A stretch of 64,000 nt of DNA, taken from positions 1 to 64,000 of the forward strand of contig NZ_JOEZ01000046.1 of NCBI RefSeq assembly GCF_000721175.1, read 5' to 3'. The DNA is from Streptomyces anulatus. GTDB taxonomy: Bacteria; Actinomycetota; Actinomycetes; Streptomycetales; Streptomycetaceae. Position numbers and translations under genes: made by a program. The stretch's first letter is position 1; each line of letters starts with the position of its first letter. The notes below the pieces were generated by a model, which was not told the DNA's origin, made no database searches, and saw only the letters and a list, made by a program, of their open reading frames with translations. This document shows, piece by piece, positions 31,702 through 40,757 of the stretch.

Positions 31702-33327
31702 ATGGTCCGCGTCCCGTTCCGTGCCGCAGCCGACCGCGTCCGGCACCGCCTCGTCCAGCTCGTCCGCCCGAAGCCCCGGCCCCGCACCCCGGTCGGCTCC
31801 CGCACCGGCACCGCGGCCCCCGGCGACCTGACGGGCCCCGCCCGCCGCCCCGGCCTCCGCGCCCTCGGCATGCTCGCCGTCGTCGTGCTGGGGGCCTGGC
31901 TGGGGCTGCTCGCCGTGGGCAGCATCCGCACGCCGGTCGGCCCCATGGACACCAACATGACGCTGCGCCCCTCCCTCACCGGCGGCAGCAAGATCAACGT
32001 GTCCCCGCTCGGGGCCCTGGAGCTGGACTCGCACATCGCGCCGCTCCGGCTGGACGTGGACGTGGACCGCCTCGACCCCGAACGCTCCCAGGCCCTGGTC
32101 GACCGGCCGGAACGGTTCTCCAGCCTCCAGGCCGAGGTCACCCGGGACGTCGCCGCCGGCACCCGGGAGCTGGCCGTACGCTCCTGCGTCGCCGTCGTCT
32201 CCGGCGCGACCGCGCTCGGCCTCGTCGTCTACCGCCGCCCCCGCCGCGCCCTGGCCGCCGGCGGGCTCGCCCTCGCCCTGCTGGCCGCGTCCGGCGTCAG
32301 CGCGTACGCCACCTGGAACCCGAAGTCCGTCCTGGAGCCGAAGTTCTCCGGGTTGCTCTCCAGCGCCCCGTCCCTGGTCGGCGACGCCCGCTCCATCGTC
32401 ACCGAGTTCGACATCTACCAGCAGGAACTGGCCCGCCTGGTCACCAACGTCACCAAGCTGTACGACGCGACCTCCACGCTCCCCGTCTACCAGCCCGACC
32501 CCGGCACCATCCGGGTCCTGCACGTCTCCGACATCCACCTCAACCCGGCCGCCTGGCACATCATCGCCTCGCTCGTCGAGCAGTACGAGATCGACGTCAT
32601 CGTCGACTCCGGCGACACGATGGACCACGGCTCCGCCCCGGAGAACGGCTTCCTCGACCCGATCCGCGACCTCGGCGCGCCCTACGTGTGGGTGCGCGGA
32701 AACCACGACTCGCCGATCACCCAGGCCTATCTGGAGAAGTTCGCGAACGTTCGCGTCCTCGACGACGGCAAGGCGGTGAACGTCGGCGGACTGCGGATCG
32801 CGGGCACCGGCGACGTCTCCTTCACCCCGGACCGGACCGCTCCGGTGGGCGGCAAGCAGGCCGCCCAGCTGGAGGGCGCGCGCCTGGCCTCCGCGCTGCG
32901 CGACCAGGAGCGGGCCGGCACCCCGGCCGACATCGCCGTCGCCCACGACCCGAACACCGCCCGGGAGACCGACGGCACGGTCCCGCTGGTGCTGTCCGGC
33001 CACCTCCACCGCAGGATCAACGAACAGCTGAAGCTCGGCACGCGGCTGAAGGTCGAGGGCTCCACGGGCGGTGGCGGACTGCGCGCCGTGCAGAACGAGA
33101 AGCCGGAGAAGGTGCACGCGTCGGTGCTCTACATGGACCGTTCCACCCGCCGGCTCCAGGCCTGGGACGAGATCACGCTGGGCGGTCTCGGACTGACGAC
33201 CGCCGAGGTCAGCCGCCATCTTCCGGAGGAGAACCTGAAGAAGGACGCCACCGTCCCACCCGGCCCGTCCCCGGCTTCCCCGCCCTCCCCGACCCGCTCC
33301 CCGGCGCGCCCGACGCCCTCGCCGTAA
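31702..33327 (+). CDS. Membrane-anchored metallophosphoesterase
   Basis: About 541 residues. Two membrane regions (~55-75 and ~155-200) flank an external segment, and a calcineurin-like phosphoesterase domain (~265-480) follows with HVSDIHLNP, VDSGDTMDHG, VRGNHDSP and LSGHLHRR, the standard dimetal ligands. The C-terminus is Pro/Ser-rich. Such proteins hydrolyse phosphodiesters or phosphomonoesters at the cell surface; the substrate is unknown. The start is uncertain: ATG 31702 gives a sensible basic N-terminus, ATG 31669 adds 11 residues, and neither has a strong Shine-Dalgarno. A tRNA promoter begins just after the stop codon. Confidence 0.85.
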   Translation: MVRVPFRAAADRVRHRLVQLVRPKPRPRTPVGSRTGTAAPGDLTGPARRPGLRALGMLAVVVLGAWLGLLAVGSIRTPVGPMDTNMTLRPSLTGGSKINVSPLGALELDSHIAPLRLDVDVDRLDPERSQALVDRPERFSSLQAEVTRDVAAGTRELAVRSCVAVVSGATALGLVVYRRPRRALAAGGLALALLAASGVSAYATWNPKSVLEPKFSGLLSSAPSLVGDARSIVTEFDIYQQELARLVTNVTKLYDATSTLPVYQPDPGTIRVLHVSDIHLNPAAWHIIASLVEQYEIDVIVDSGDTMDHGSAPENGFLDPIRDLGAPYVWVRGNHDSPITQAYLEKFANVRVLDDGKAVNVGGLRIAGTGDVSFTPDRTAPVGGKQAAQLEGARLASALRDQERAGTPADIAVAHDPNTARETDGTVPLVLSGHLHRRINEQLKLGTRLKVEGSTGGGGLRAVQNEKPEKVHASVLYMDRSTRRLQAWDEITLGGLGLTTAEVSRHLPEENLKKDATVPPGPSPASPPSPTRSPARPTPSP

Positions 33328-33333
33328 ACCGTT

Positions 33334-33363
33334 TTGGCGATAGCTCCACCCATCCCATATGCT
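33334..33363 (+). promoter_or_regulatory. Promoter of the tRNA-Glu/Asp/Phe cluster
   Basis: TTGGCG (33334-33339), an 18-base spacer and TATGCT (33358-33363) lie 45 bases before tRNA-Glu. Confidence 0.7.
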
Positions 33364-33407
33364 TCTCTCGTCCCCGACGCGCTGCAAAGCGAACAGGCGG
33401 GCCAATA

Positions 33408-33480
33408 GCCCTCATCGTCTAGTGGCCCAGGACGCCGCCCTTTCAAGGCGGTAGCACGGGTTCGAATCCCGTTGGGGGCA
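33408..33480 (+). tRNA. tRNA-Glu(UUC)
   Basis: 73 bases, acceptor GCCCTCA/TGGGGGC with one U-G pair, anticodon loop CTTTCAA, T arm ACGGGTTCGAATCCCGT, discriminator A. First gene of a three-tRNA cluster. Confidence 0.97.
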
Positions 33481-33518
33481 CGTTTCACCGTGTGCGAGAC
33501 TCGTTTCGCACATTGCTT

Positions 33519-33593
33519 GGTCCTGTGGAGCAGTTTGGAGTGCTCGCCACCCTGTCAAGGTGGAGGCCGCGGGTTCAAATCCCGTCAGGACCG
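33519..33593 (+). tRNA. tRNA-Asp(GUC), copy 1
   Basis: 75 bases, acceptor GGTCCTG/CAGGACC, anticodon loop CTGTCAA, T arm GCGGGTTCAAATCCCGT, discriminator G. Identical to the copy at 40094. Confidence 0.97.
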
Positions 33594-33614
33594 CTGCAGC
33601 CCCAGCGGCTGCGT

Positions 33615-33688
33615 GGCTGGGTAGCTCAGTTGGTACGAGCGATCGCCTGAAAAGCGATAGGTCGCCGGTTCGATCCCGGCCCCAGCCA
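33615..33688 (+). tRNA. tRNA-Phe(GAA)
   Basis: Acceptor GGCTGGG/CCCAGCC, anticodon loop CTGAAAA, T arm GCCGGTTCGATCCCGGC, discriminator A. CCA follows directly in the DNA (33689-33691). Confidence 0.97.
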
Positions 33689-33694
33689 CCACTC

Positions 33695-33723
33695 GAAGGC
33701 CCCGTCCGGCGGACGGGGCCTTC
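33695..33723. terminator. Terminator of the tRNA cluster, shared with the convergent ccdA-like gene
   Basis: GAAGGCCCCGTCC pairs perfectly with GGACGGGGCCTTC around a 3-base loop, between convergent units. Confidence 0.88.
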
Positions 33724-33729
33724 GCCGTG

Positions 33730-34593
33730 TCACACCTTCTCGTTCTCCCTGACTTCCTCGGCCCCCTCGGGGGTGCGGCGCCGACGCCAGGCCCGTACGC
33801 CCAGGACCAGCAGCGCCACCAGTGCCACCGCGACCAGCGCCACCACGTCCGACACCCGCTCGCCGAGCCGCTGCGCCCACTGCTCGACCGCGAACGAGTC
33901 GTCGACCCCCAGCAGACCGGGCAGCGCGGTCGTCCCGTCGTACACCAGGAACAGCGCGCCGAGGCCGATGAAGAACAGCCCCGACAGCAGCGACGTGGTG
34001 TGCAGCTCGAACCGGCCGAGCCGGACGGCCCGGCCGCGCAGCCATGCCCGGCGGCCGAGGTCGAAGCGTTCCCAGAGCAGGGCGAGCACGAAGAGCGGTA
34101 CGGCCATCCCGAGCGCGTAGACCGCCAGCAGCAGCCCGCCGTAGACGGGGCTGCCGCTGACCGCCGCGACGGTCAGGACGCTGCCGAGGATCGGGCCCGC
34201 GCAGAATCCGGCCAGGCCGTAGACCGCGCCCAGGGCGTACACGGAGAACGCGGTGGTGGGGCGGATCCGGCCGCTGAGCGCCGCGATGCGCCGGGACGCG
34301 AAGCCGAGGCCGACGATCTGCGCGACGCCGAGCCCGATGATCAGCCAGCCCGCGCCCGTGACGAGGGCGTCGCGGTGGCCGTAGAAGAGGCGGCCCGCGT
34401 AGCTGCCGGCCGCGCCGAGCGGGACGAGGGTCGTGGCGAGCCCGGCGTAGAAGATGCCGGTACGGGCCAGCAGCCGGGAGGTGGAGTCGATGGAGTACGC
34501 GAAGAAGGCCGGCAGCAGCAGCGCGCTGCACGGGCTGACCAGGGCGAGCAGCCCGCCGAGGAAGGCCGCGAAGTAGCCGATGTCCGCCGTCAC
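33730..34593 (-). CDS. CcdA/DsbD-type membrane thiol-disulfide electron carrier
   Basis: A 287-residue membrane protein with about seven segments. The two redox cysteines are in place, in LVSPCSALLLPAFF (first segment) and GLAGFCAGPILG (fourth segment), each next to the helix-breaking Pro expected of CcdA. It would pass electrons from cytoplasmic thioredoxin to exported thiol proteins. GTG 34593 overlaps the stop of the DsbA-like gene (GTGA), so the redox partner pair is made together. Unlike many ccdA genes it is not next to resB/resC cytochrome-assembly genes, so its client is more likely the DsbA-like protein. Confidence 0.9.
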   Translation of the reverse strand: MTADIGYFAAFLGGLLALVSPCSALLLPAFFAYSIDSTSRLLARTGIFYAGLATTLVPLGAAGSYAGRLFYGHRDALVTGAGWLIIGLGVAQIVGLGFASRRIAALSGRIRPTTAFSVYALGAVYGLAGFCAGPILGSVLTVAAVSGSPVYGGLLLAVYALGMAVPLFVLALLWERFDLGRRAWLRGRAVRLGRFELHTTSLLSGLFFIGLGALFLVYDGTTALPGLLGVDDSFAVEQWAQRLGERVSDVVALVAVALVALLVLGVRAWRRRRTPEGAEEVRENEKV

Positions 34594-35384
34594 TTGGCGG
34601 AGTCCCCGGTGCCGTTGCCGGCGGTCGTCGCCTTCGCCTGCTCGGCGGCGTCCTCGATGGCCCGCGTGAACGTCTCGTCCGGCTGCGCTCCCGCGATCGG
34701 GCGGCCGTTGATCAGGAACGACGGGGTGGACGTCGCGCCGATCCCGTACGCCTGCTCCTGGTCCTTCGTGACGGCCTCCCTGGCGGGCTTGCCGTCGAGG
34801 TCCTTCATGAACCGGTCCAGGTCCTTCACGCCCGCCTCCTCGGCAAGCGCCTTGACCCGGTCCTTGCCGAAGCCCTTCTCCTTCGCCCCTTCGGCGTAGG
34901 CGGCGCGGTGGAACTCCCAGAAGCGGTCCTGCTGCCCGGCGGCCCAGGCGGCGCGCGCGGCGTTCTCGGACTCCTCGCCGAAGATCGGGAAGTTGCGCCA
35001 CTCGATGCGCAGCGTGCCGTCCTTCACGTACTTCTCGATCAGCTCCGGCTCGGTGTCCCGGGCGAACTTGCCGCAGTAGCCGCACTTGAAGTCGGCGTAC
35101 TCGATCAGGACGACCGGGGCGTCGGCGCGGCCGGTGGCCAGCTTGTCGTCCGCGTCCCGGCGGGCGAGCTTCGCCAGCTCCGGGTAGACGCCCTCGTTCG
35201 GGTCGGCGGAGACCTCGGCGGCCGGGGCGGAGGAGGTGTCCGGGGCGGTGTCGTCGGGGGCGGTGGCCTGGTAGGAGGCGAAGCCGAGGAGACCGGCGGC
35301 GACGACGATCGCGGCGCCGTAGGCGAGGGGCTTCTTCGAACCGGACGCGGACTTCTTGGGCGTGGACTTCTTGGGCGTGGGCAT
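34590..35384 (-). CDS. Membrane-anchored DsbA-family thioredoxin protein
   Basis: A 264-residue exported oxidoreductase. A Lys/Ser-rich cytoplasmic head (~18 residues) and one membrane segment (~20-42, AYGAAIVVAAGLLGFASY) precede an acidic linker and a thioredoxin-fold domain (~75-240) with active site FKCGYCGKF and the cis-Pro loop TSTPSFLINGRPI. It would form or exchange disulfides in secreted proteins. ATG 35384 is clear. It is coupled to the CcdA-like gene downstream and preceded by a small secreted-protein gene on the same strand 66 bases away. Confidence 0.93.
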   Translation of the reverse strand: MPTPKKSTPKKSASGSKKPLAYGAAIVVAAGLLGFASYQATAPDDTAPDTSSAPAAEVSADPNEGVYPELAKLARRDADDKLATGRADAPVVLIEYADFKCGYCGKFARDTEPELIEKYVKDGTLRIEWRNFPIFGEESENAARAAWAAGQQDRFWEFHRAAYAEGAKEKGFGKDRVKALAEEAGVKDLDRFMKDLDGKPAREAVTKDQEQAYGIGATSTPSFLINGRPIAGAQPDETFTRAIEDAAEQAKATTAGNGTGDSAK

Positions 35385-35450
35385 GCGGCACTCCGTGCTG
35401 ATGGTGCGGGAGAGAAAAGGAAGGGTGCGGGGCGGGCGGGCGGTGCCCGC

Positions 35451-35870
35451 CTACACCCTCAGCACGGAGAGCTCGACCGGGGACGGTGTGACGGGGACCG
35501 GCGCCCTGACCCGTATCCCCGGAGGCGGCTCGGCGGGCAGCGCGCCCGTCGCGGCGGGCAGCCCCCACGGGGCGAGGCCCGGTGCCTGGTCGTACGCGGT
35601 CCGGGCACGGGAGGGGAGGCCGGGCTCGCCCTCGTGGTCGCGGAGCTTCCCGCAGCCGGGGACACGGGTGTCCGCGTCGGCGGCTTCGACGACCGGGGCC
35701 TGCGCCCGGGCCCGGGTCCGGGCCTGCTCGACGGAGACCGGGGCGGAGGCGGAAGGCGCAGAACCCCCGGGTGCGGCTCCGGAGGACACCGCCGTCGCCG
35801 CCGGTCCGCACAGCAGCCCCACGACGACCGCGAGCAGCGCCGTCAGGCTCCACCACTGTGTACGGGACAC
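35451..35870 (-). CDS. Small secreted protein, function unknown
   Basis: About 139 residues from GTG 35870. A signal peptide is evident (WWSLTALLAVVVGLLCGPAATA), then an Ala/Ser/Pro-rich mature region with a single Cys (VPGCGKL). No domain is recognised. The longer frame from 35969 would place 33 charged residues before the signal and is less likely. It is the first gene of a probable unit with DsbA-like and CcdA-like proteins, but with one Cys an intramolecular disulfide is impossible; it might form a mixed disulfide with DsbA. It could also be unrelated. Confidence 0.6.
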   Translation of the reverse strand: MSRTQWWSLTALLAVVVGLLCGPAATAVSSGAAPGGSAPSASAPVSVEQARTRARAQAPVVEAADADTRVPGCGKLRDHEGEPGLPSRARTAYDQAPGLAPWGLPAATGALPAEPPPGIRVRAPVPVTPSPVELSVLRV

Positions 35871-36001
35871 GGGACCGGGCCTTTCTCGCGTGCGCGGCGG
35901 TGACGAGCGTTCGACTGCCGGGAATGGTACGTGCCGCGTGACGCAGGCCGCGCGAAATGAGGTCGCCACTGCGCGGGCCCGGGTGAGATCCTGGCATCCG
36001 T

Positions 36002-39000
36002 ATGTCTACTTCCTTTGCCGATCTCCAGTCCCAGCTCGGACAGCTCTCGCTCCGTGACGCGAACCGGCTCGGCCGGCGCCTCGAAGGAGCGCGCCGCATC
36101 CGCAAGCCCGAGGCCCGCCAGTCCGTGCTGGACGAGATCGCGGCCCAGGTGGGCAAGGCGGCCGAACGGCTCGCGGCACGCGCGGCCCGGCTGCCGGCCC
36201 TGTCGTACCCGGAAGAGCTGCCGGTCAGCCAGAAGAAGGACGAGATCCTGGAGGCGATACGCGACCACCAGGTCGTGATCGTCGCCGGTGAGACCGGGTC
36301 CGGGAAGACCACGCAGATCCCCAAGATCTGTATGGAGCTGGGGCGCGGCGTCCGGGGGATGATCGGGCACACCCAGCCCCGCCGGATCGCCGCCCGTACG
36401 GTCGCCGAGCGCGTCGCGGAAGAGCTGAGGACGCCGCTGGGCGAGACGGTCGGCTGGAAGGTCCGCTTCACCGACCAGGTGAACCCGGAGTCGACGTACC
36501 TGAAGCTGATGACGGACGGCATCCTGCTCGCCGAGATCCAGACGGACCGCCAGCTGCTGGCGTACGACACGATCATCATCGACGAGGCCCACGAGCGGTC
36601 CCTCAACATCGACTTCCTGCTCGGCTATCTGGCCCGGCTGCTGCCCGAGCGCCCCGACCTGAAGGTCGTCATCACCTCGGCGACCATCGACCCCGAGCGG
36701 TTCGCCCGCCACTTCGGCGAGGCCCCGATCGTGGAGGTCAGCGGGCGGACGTATCCCGTGGAGGTCCGCTACCGCCCTCTCCTGGAGGGGGTCGACGAGG
36801 ACACGGCGGACTCCGACCGCGACCAGATCACCGCGATCTGCGACGCCGTGGACGAGCTGGGCCACGAGGCCCCCGGCGACGTCCTGGTCTTCCTCTCCGG
36901 TGAGCGCGAGATCCGGGACACGGCGGACGCGCTGAACAAGCGGAACCTCAGACATACCGAGGTGCTCCCCCTCTACGCGCGCCTCTCGCACGCCGAGCAG
37001 CACCGGGTGTTCCAGCGCCACACGGGACGCCGCATCGTCCTCGCGACCAACGTGGCCGAGACCTCGCTGACGGTCCCCGGCATCAAGTACGTGATCGACC
37101 CGGGCAACGCCCGTATCTCCCGCTACAGCCACCGCACCAAGGTCCAGCGGCTGCCGATCGAGCGGATCTCCCAGGCCAGCGCCAACCAGCGCAAGGGCCG
37201 CTGCGGCCGTACGTCGGACGGCATCTGCATCCGGCTGTACTCGGAGGACGACTTCGTCACCCGGCCGGAGTTCACCGACCCGGAGATCCTGCGGACCAAC
37301 CTGGCCTCCGTCATCCTCCAGATGACCGCCGCCGGGCTCGGCGACATCGAGAAGTTCCCCTTCATCGACCCGCCGGACCACCGCAACATCCGCGACGGCG
37401 TGCAGCTCCTCCAGGAGCTGGGGGCCCTTGATCCGGGCGAGAAGGATCCGAAGAAGCGCCTGACGCCGCTGGGCCGCAAGCTCTCCCAGCTGCCCCTCGA
37501 CCCGCGCCTGGCCCGCATGGTCATCGAGGCCGACAAGAACGGCTGCGCCCGCGAGGTCATGGTCATCGCCGCGGCGCTCTCCATCCAGGACCCGCGCGAG
37601 CGGCCGGCGGAGAAGCAGACGCAGGCCGACCAGAACCACGCCCGGTTCAAGGACGAGACGTCTGACTTCCTGGCGTACCTGAACCTCTGGGCCTACGTCC
37701 GCGAGCAGCAGAAGGAGCGTGGCTCGTCCGCGTTCCGCCGGATGTGCAAGCAGGAGTACCTGAACTTCCTGCGCATCCGCGAATGGCAGGACATCTACGC
37801 GCAACTGCGTACGGTTGCCAAGCAGATGGACATCACCGTCGAGGAGCCCAAGGCGGAGGCGTCCATCCCCGAGCAGGCGGTGCACACCTCGCTGCTGGCC
37901 GGGCTGCTGTCGCACATCGGGCTGAAGGACACCGAGAAGAACGAGTACGTGGGCGCGCGCAACGCCAAGTTCGCGATCTTCCCCGGGTCGGCGCTGTTCA
38001 AGAAGCAGCCGCGGTTCGTGATGTCGGCGGAGCTGGTGGAGACCTCCCGGCTGTGGGCGCGGGTCAACGCCAGGGTCGAGCCCGAGTGGATCGAGCCCCT
38101 CGCCGAGCACCTGCTGAAGCGCACCTACAGCGAGCCGCACTGGGAGAAGGACCAGGCGGCGGTGATGGCGTACGAGCGGGTCACCCTGTACGGGGTGCCG
38201 ATCGTCGCTCAGCGCAAGGTCAATTTCGGACGTATCGACCAGGAGGCCTCGCGGGATCTGTTCATCCGCAACGCCCTGGTCGAGGGCGACTGGCGCACCC
38301 ACCACCAGTTCTTCCATGACAACCGCAAGCTCCTCGGCGAGGTCGAGGAGCTGGAGCACCGGGCGCGGCGCCGCGACATCCTCGTGGACGACGAGACGCT
38401 CTTCGACTTCTACGACCAGCGGATTCCCGGGCACATCGTGTCCGGGGCGCACTTCGACTCCTGGTGGAAGAACAAGAAGCGCGAGGAGCCGGACGCACTC
38501 GACTTCGAGCGCTCCATGCTCATCAACGAGAAGGCCGGGGCCGTCACCAAGGACGACTACCCGGACTCCTGGCGGCAGGGGAAGCTCAAGTTCAAGGTGA
38601 CGTACCAGTTCGAGCCCGGCGCGGACGCGGACGGCGTGACCGTGCACGTGCCGCTCCAGGTGCTCAACCAGGTCACGTCCGAGGGCTTCGACTGGCAGAT
38701 CCCGGGGCTGCGCGAGGAGGTCGTCACCGAGCTGATCCGCTCGCTGCCGAAGCCGGTCCGCCGGCATTACGTCCCGGCTCCGAACTACGCGGACAAGTTC
38801 CTCGACCGGGCGGTCCCGCTCCAGGAGCCGCTGCCGCAGACCCTGGCCCGGGAGCTCCAGCGGATGGTCGGGGTGCCGGTCACGGCCGACGACTTCGACC
38901 TCTCCCGCGTTCCGGACCACCTGAAGATCACGTTCCGGATCGTCGACGAGCGGCGGCGCAAGGTCGCCGAGGACAAGGACCTGGAGGCCCTGAAGCTCCG

Positions 39001-39943
39001 GCTGCGGCCGAAGGCCCGCCAGGCGCTCTCCAAGGCCGCCGCGGCGACCGCCGGGCCGTCCGGTGAGTCCATCGAGCGGTCCGGGCTGACCGACTGGACG
39101 ATCGGGACGCTGAACAAGGTCTTCGAGACGCGTCGGGCCGGGCAGCCGGTGAAGGCGTATCCGGCCCTCGTCGACCAGGGCGAGACCGTGGCCGTACGGC
39201 TCTTCGACACCGAGGCCGAGCAGCAGCAGGCCATGTGGCGCGGCACCCGGCGGCTGATCATGCTGAACATCCCGGTGCACCCGGCGAAGTTCGCCTCGGA
39301 CCGGCTCTCCAACCAGCAGAAGCTGGCCCTGTCCCGTAATCCGCACGGTTCGGTCCAGGCCCTCTTCGAGGACTGCGCCACCGCCGCGGCCGACCGGCTG
39401 ATCGCCGCGCACGGCGGTCCCGCGTGGGACGAGAAGGCGTTCCGGACGCTGTACGACAAGGTGCGCGCCGATCTGGTGGACCTGACCGTCCGCACGATCG
39501 ACCAGGTGCAGCAGGTCCTGGCCGCCTGGCAGGCCTGCGAGCGCCGTCTGAAGTCGACCAGCAGCCTGACGCTGGTGGCCAACGTCGCTGACGTGCGCGA
39601 GCAGCTGGCCAGACTCGTACCGTCCGGTTTCGTTTCGGCCACCGGCCTGCGCCGGCTGCCGGACCTGATGCGCTATCTCGTGGCGGCCGACCGGCGGCTC
39701 CAGCAGATGCCGACGGCCGTGCAGCGCGACACCACGCGGATGGCGAAGGTCCACGAGATGCAGGACGAGTACGCCTGGCTGCTCGAACAGCTCCCGCAGG
39801 GCAGGCCGGTGCCGCAGGAGGTGCTGGACGTCCGCTGGATGATCGAGGAGCTGCGGGTCAGTTACTTCGCGCATGCCCTGGGCACCGCGTTCCCCGTCTC
39901 GGACAAGCGGATCGTGAAGGCGATCGACGCCCTCGCGCCCTGA
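36002..39943 (+). CDS. hrpA: ATP-dependent RNA helicase HrpA (DEAH family)
   Basis: A 1313-residue DEAH helicase of the usual HrpA length. The RecA-like core (~80-430) has AGETGSGKTTQIPKIC, IIDEAHERS, SATID, ATNVAETSLTVPG and QRKGRCGRTSDG. The HA2/winged-helix and OB regions follow, then a long HrpA-specific C-terminal part with two or three conserved blocks (about 600-1310). HrpA unwinds RNA and rescues stalled or colliding ribosomes in E. coli. ATG 36002 has no strong Shine-Dalgarno; the start fits the family because the core begins ~70 residues in. The gene stands alone between the DsbA locus and tRNA-Asp copy 2. Confidence 0.95.
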   Translation: MSTSFADLQSQLGQLSLRDANRLGRRLEGARRIRKPEARQSVLDEIAAQVGKAAERLAARAARLPALSYPEELPVSQKKDEILEAIRDHQVVIVAGETGSGKTTQIPKICMELGRGVRGMIGHTQPRRIAARTVAERVAEELRTPLGETVGWKVRFTDQVNPESTYLKLMTDGILLAEIQTDRQLLAYDTIIIDEAHERSLNIDFLLGYLARLLPERPDLKVVITSATIDPERFARHFGEAPIVEVSGRTYPVEVRYRPLLEGVDEDTADSDRDQITAICDAVDELGHEAPGDVLVFLSGEREIRDTADALNKRNLRHTEVLPLYARLSHAEQHRVFQRHTGRRIVLATNVAETSLTVPGIKYVIDPGNARISRYSHRTKVQRLPIERISQASANQRKGRCGRTSDGICIRLYSEDDFVTRPEFTDPEILRTNLASVILQMTAAGLGDIEKFPFIDPPDHRNIRDGVQLLQELGALDPGEKDPKKRLTPLGRKLSQLPLDPRLARMVIEADKNGCAREVMVIAAALSIQDPRERPAEKQTQADQNHARFKDETSDFLAYLNLWAYVREQQKERGSSAFRRMCKQEYLNFLRIREWQDIYAQLRTVAKQMDITVEEPKAEASIPEQAVHTSLLAGLLSHIGLKDTEKNEYVGARNAKFAIFPGSALFKKQPRFVMSAELVETSRLWARVNARVEPEWIEPLAEHLLKRTYSEPHWEKDQAAVMAYERVTLYGVPIVAQRKVNFGRIDQEASRDLFIRNALVEGDWRTHHQFFHDNRKLLGEVEELEHRARRRDILVDDETLFDFYDQRIPGHIVSGAHFDSWWKNKKREEPDALDFERSMLINEKAGAVTKDDYPDSWRQGKLKFKVTYQFEPGADADGVTVHVPLQVLNQVTSEGFDWQIPGLREEVVTELIRSLPKPVRRHYVPAPNYADKFLDRAVPLQEPLPQTLARELQRMVGVPVTADDFDLSRVPDHLKITFRIVDERRRKVAEDKDLEALKLRLRPKARQALSKAAAATAGPSGESIERSGLTDWTIGTLNKVFETRRAGQPVKAYPALVDQGETVAVRLFDTEAEQQQAMWRGTRRLIMLNIPVHPAKFASDRLSNQQKLALSRNPHGSVQALFEDCATAAADRLIAAHGGPAWDEKAFRTLYDKVRADLVDLTVRTIDQVQQVLAAWQACERRLKSTSSLTLVANVADVREQLARLVPSGFVSATGLRRLPDLMRYLVAADRRLQQMPTAVQRDTTRMAKVHEMQDEYAWLLEQLPQGRPVPQEVLDVRWMIEELRVSYFAHALGTAFPVSDKRIVKAIDALAP

Positions 39944-40023
39944 CGCGAAGGCCCCTCGCACCCTGGCGCGGGGGTTCCGGCGAGGCCCGGGAGGCGGTGA
40001 CGGAGTCACCACCAGGAGTGAAG

Positions 40024-40053
40024 TCGACCTGGGCCTCCCACCTCCTGTACAGT
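40024..40053 (+). promoter_or_regulatory. Promoter of tRNA-Asp copy 2
   Basis: TCGACC (40024-40029), an 18-base spacer and TACAGT (40048-40053), 40 bases before the tRNA. The -10 is good and the -35 fair. Confidence 0.6.
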
Positions 40054-40093
40054 CTGGTTTCGCAGCAAGCCGCAAGGCAAGCGGCGAAAACCT

Positions 40094-40168
40094 GGTCCTG
40101 TGGAGCAGTTTGGAGTGCTCGCCACCCTGTCAAGGTGGAGGCCGCGGGTTCAAATCCCGTCAGGACCG
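40094..40168 (+). tRNA. tRNA-Asp(GUC), copy 2
   Basis: Identical over 75 bases to the copy at 33519, with its own promoter and terminator. Confidence 0.97.
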
Positions 40169-40177
40169 CAGTAGAGG

Positions 40178-40207
40178 AAAGCCCGGATCGTCTTCGATCC
40201 GGGCTTT
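40178..40207 (+). terminator. Terminator of tRNA-Asp copy 2
   Basis: AAAGCCCGGATCG pairs perfectly with CGATCCGGGCTTT around TCTT, followed by CTC. Confidence 0.9.
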
Positions 40208-40335
40208 CTCGCGTCGTGCCCCGCTTCTTGACGGCGGCATCTGCCGCGGGTACCCCGTAGAAGCAGAGGCTGTCCCTGTTTCCCTCGGCGCTCCCCACGG
40301 CGGGGGACGGCCGGGCCCACCGGGAGGTGGCTCGT

Positions 40336-40608
40336 ATGTCCGCGTCCACAGCACGACACGAGACCCGCGCACTGCTGCGCGCCCACCTGGCGGCCGCTTC
40401 CGCCTATCGCCACCTCACCCGGCACTGTGCGGTCTGCCATCGCCTCCTGCGCCTCGCCATGGAGCCCGGGGAGGACGGAGAGCGGGGAGCGCCCACCGGC
40501 CCCTTTGACGCCCCGCAGGCCGCCACCGGACGCCGGGACCCCGCCGGACGGCCGGACGAGCACGAGAGCGCGGCAGAGGACGGGGCCGAAAGACCCTCCG
40601 CGACATGA
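40336..40608 (+). CDS. Small conserved Streptomyces protein (DUF6274-like)
   Basis: A 90-residue protein. Residues ~1-45 are the conserved part: a basic helix (RHETRALLRAHLAAASAYRHL) followed by CAVCHRLLRLA, in which CxxC plus two nearby His could bind zinc. The remainder is acidic, Gly/Pro-rich and probably disordered. I recognise the family as a Streptomyces-specific one near bldC; no function is known to me. ATG 40336 has GGGAGG with 8 bases between. It is on the opposite strand to bldC and converges toward it. Confidence 0.75.
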   Translation: MSASTARHETRALLRAHLAAASAYRHLTRHCAVCHRLLRLAMEPGEDGERGAPTGPFDAPQAATGRRDPAGRPDEHESAAEDGAERPSAT

Positions 40609-40745
40609 CCATCGGCCGGATGACTCCGCGTCCGGCCAGTGGCAGGCTCGACGTTGGCAAGCATCGGGCGGTGTGACGGTAGTCACCGAAAGAGTTTTCA
40701 GACCGGGGGATCTTACGCCTCCCCTACAACTGGTGAATTTAATAT

Positions 40746-40757
40746 GTGCAATTGCAC
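40746..40757. promoter_or_regulatory. Perfect palindrome GTGCAATTGCAC in an AT-rich island
   Basis: Twelve-base self-complementary site with GTG-N6-CAC spacing, as seen at Crp-type sites, although the full consensus is not met. There is no clear gene on either side within 130 bases, so its target is unknown. Confidence 0.4.

Noticed and set aside
35843..40075. 1410-codon open frame antisense to hrpA
   Set aside because: It is the usual GC-rich shadow of a strongly coding gene; its product shows no domain and hrpA on the other strand is unambiguous.
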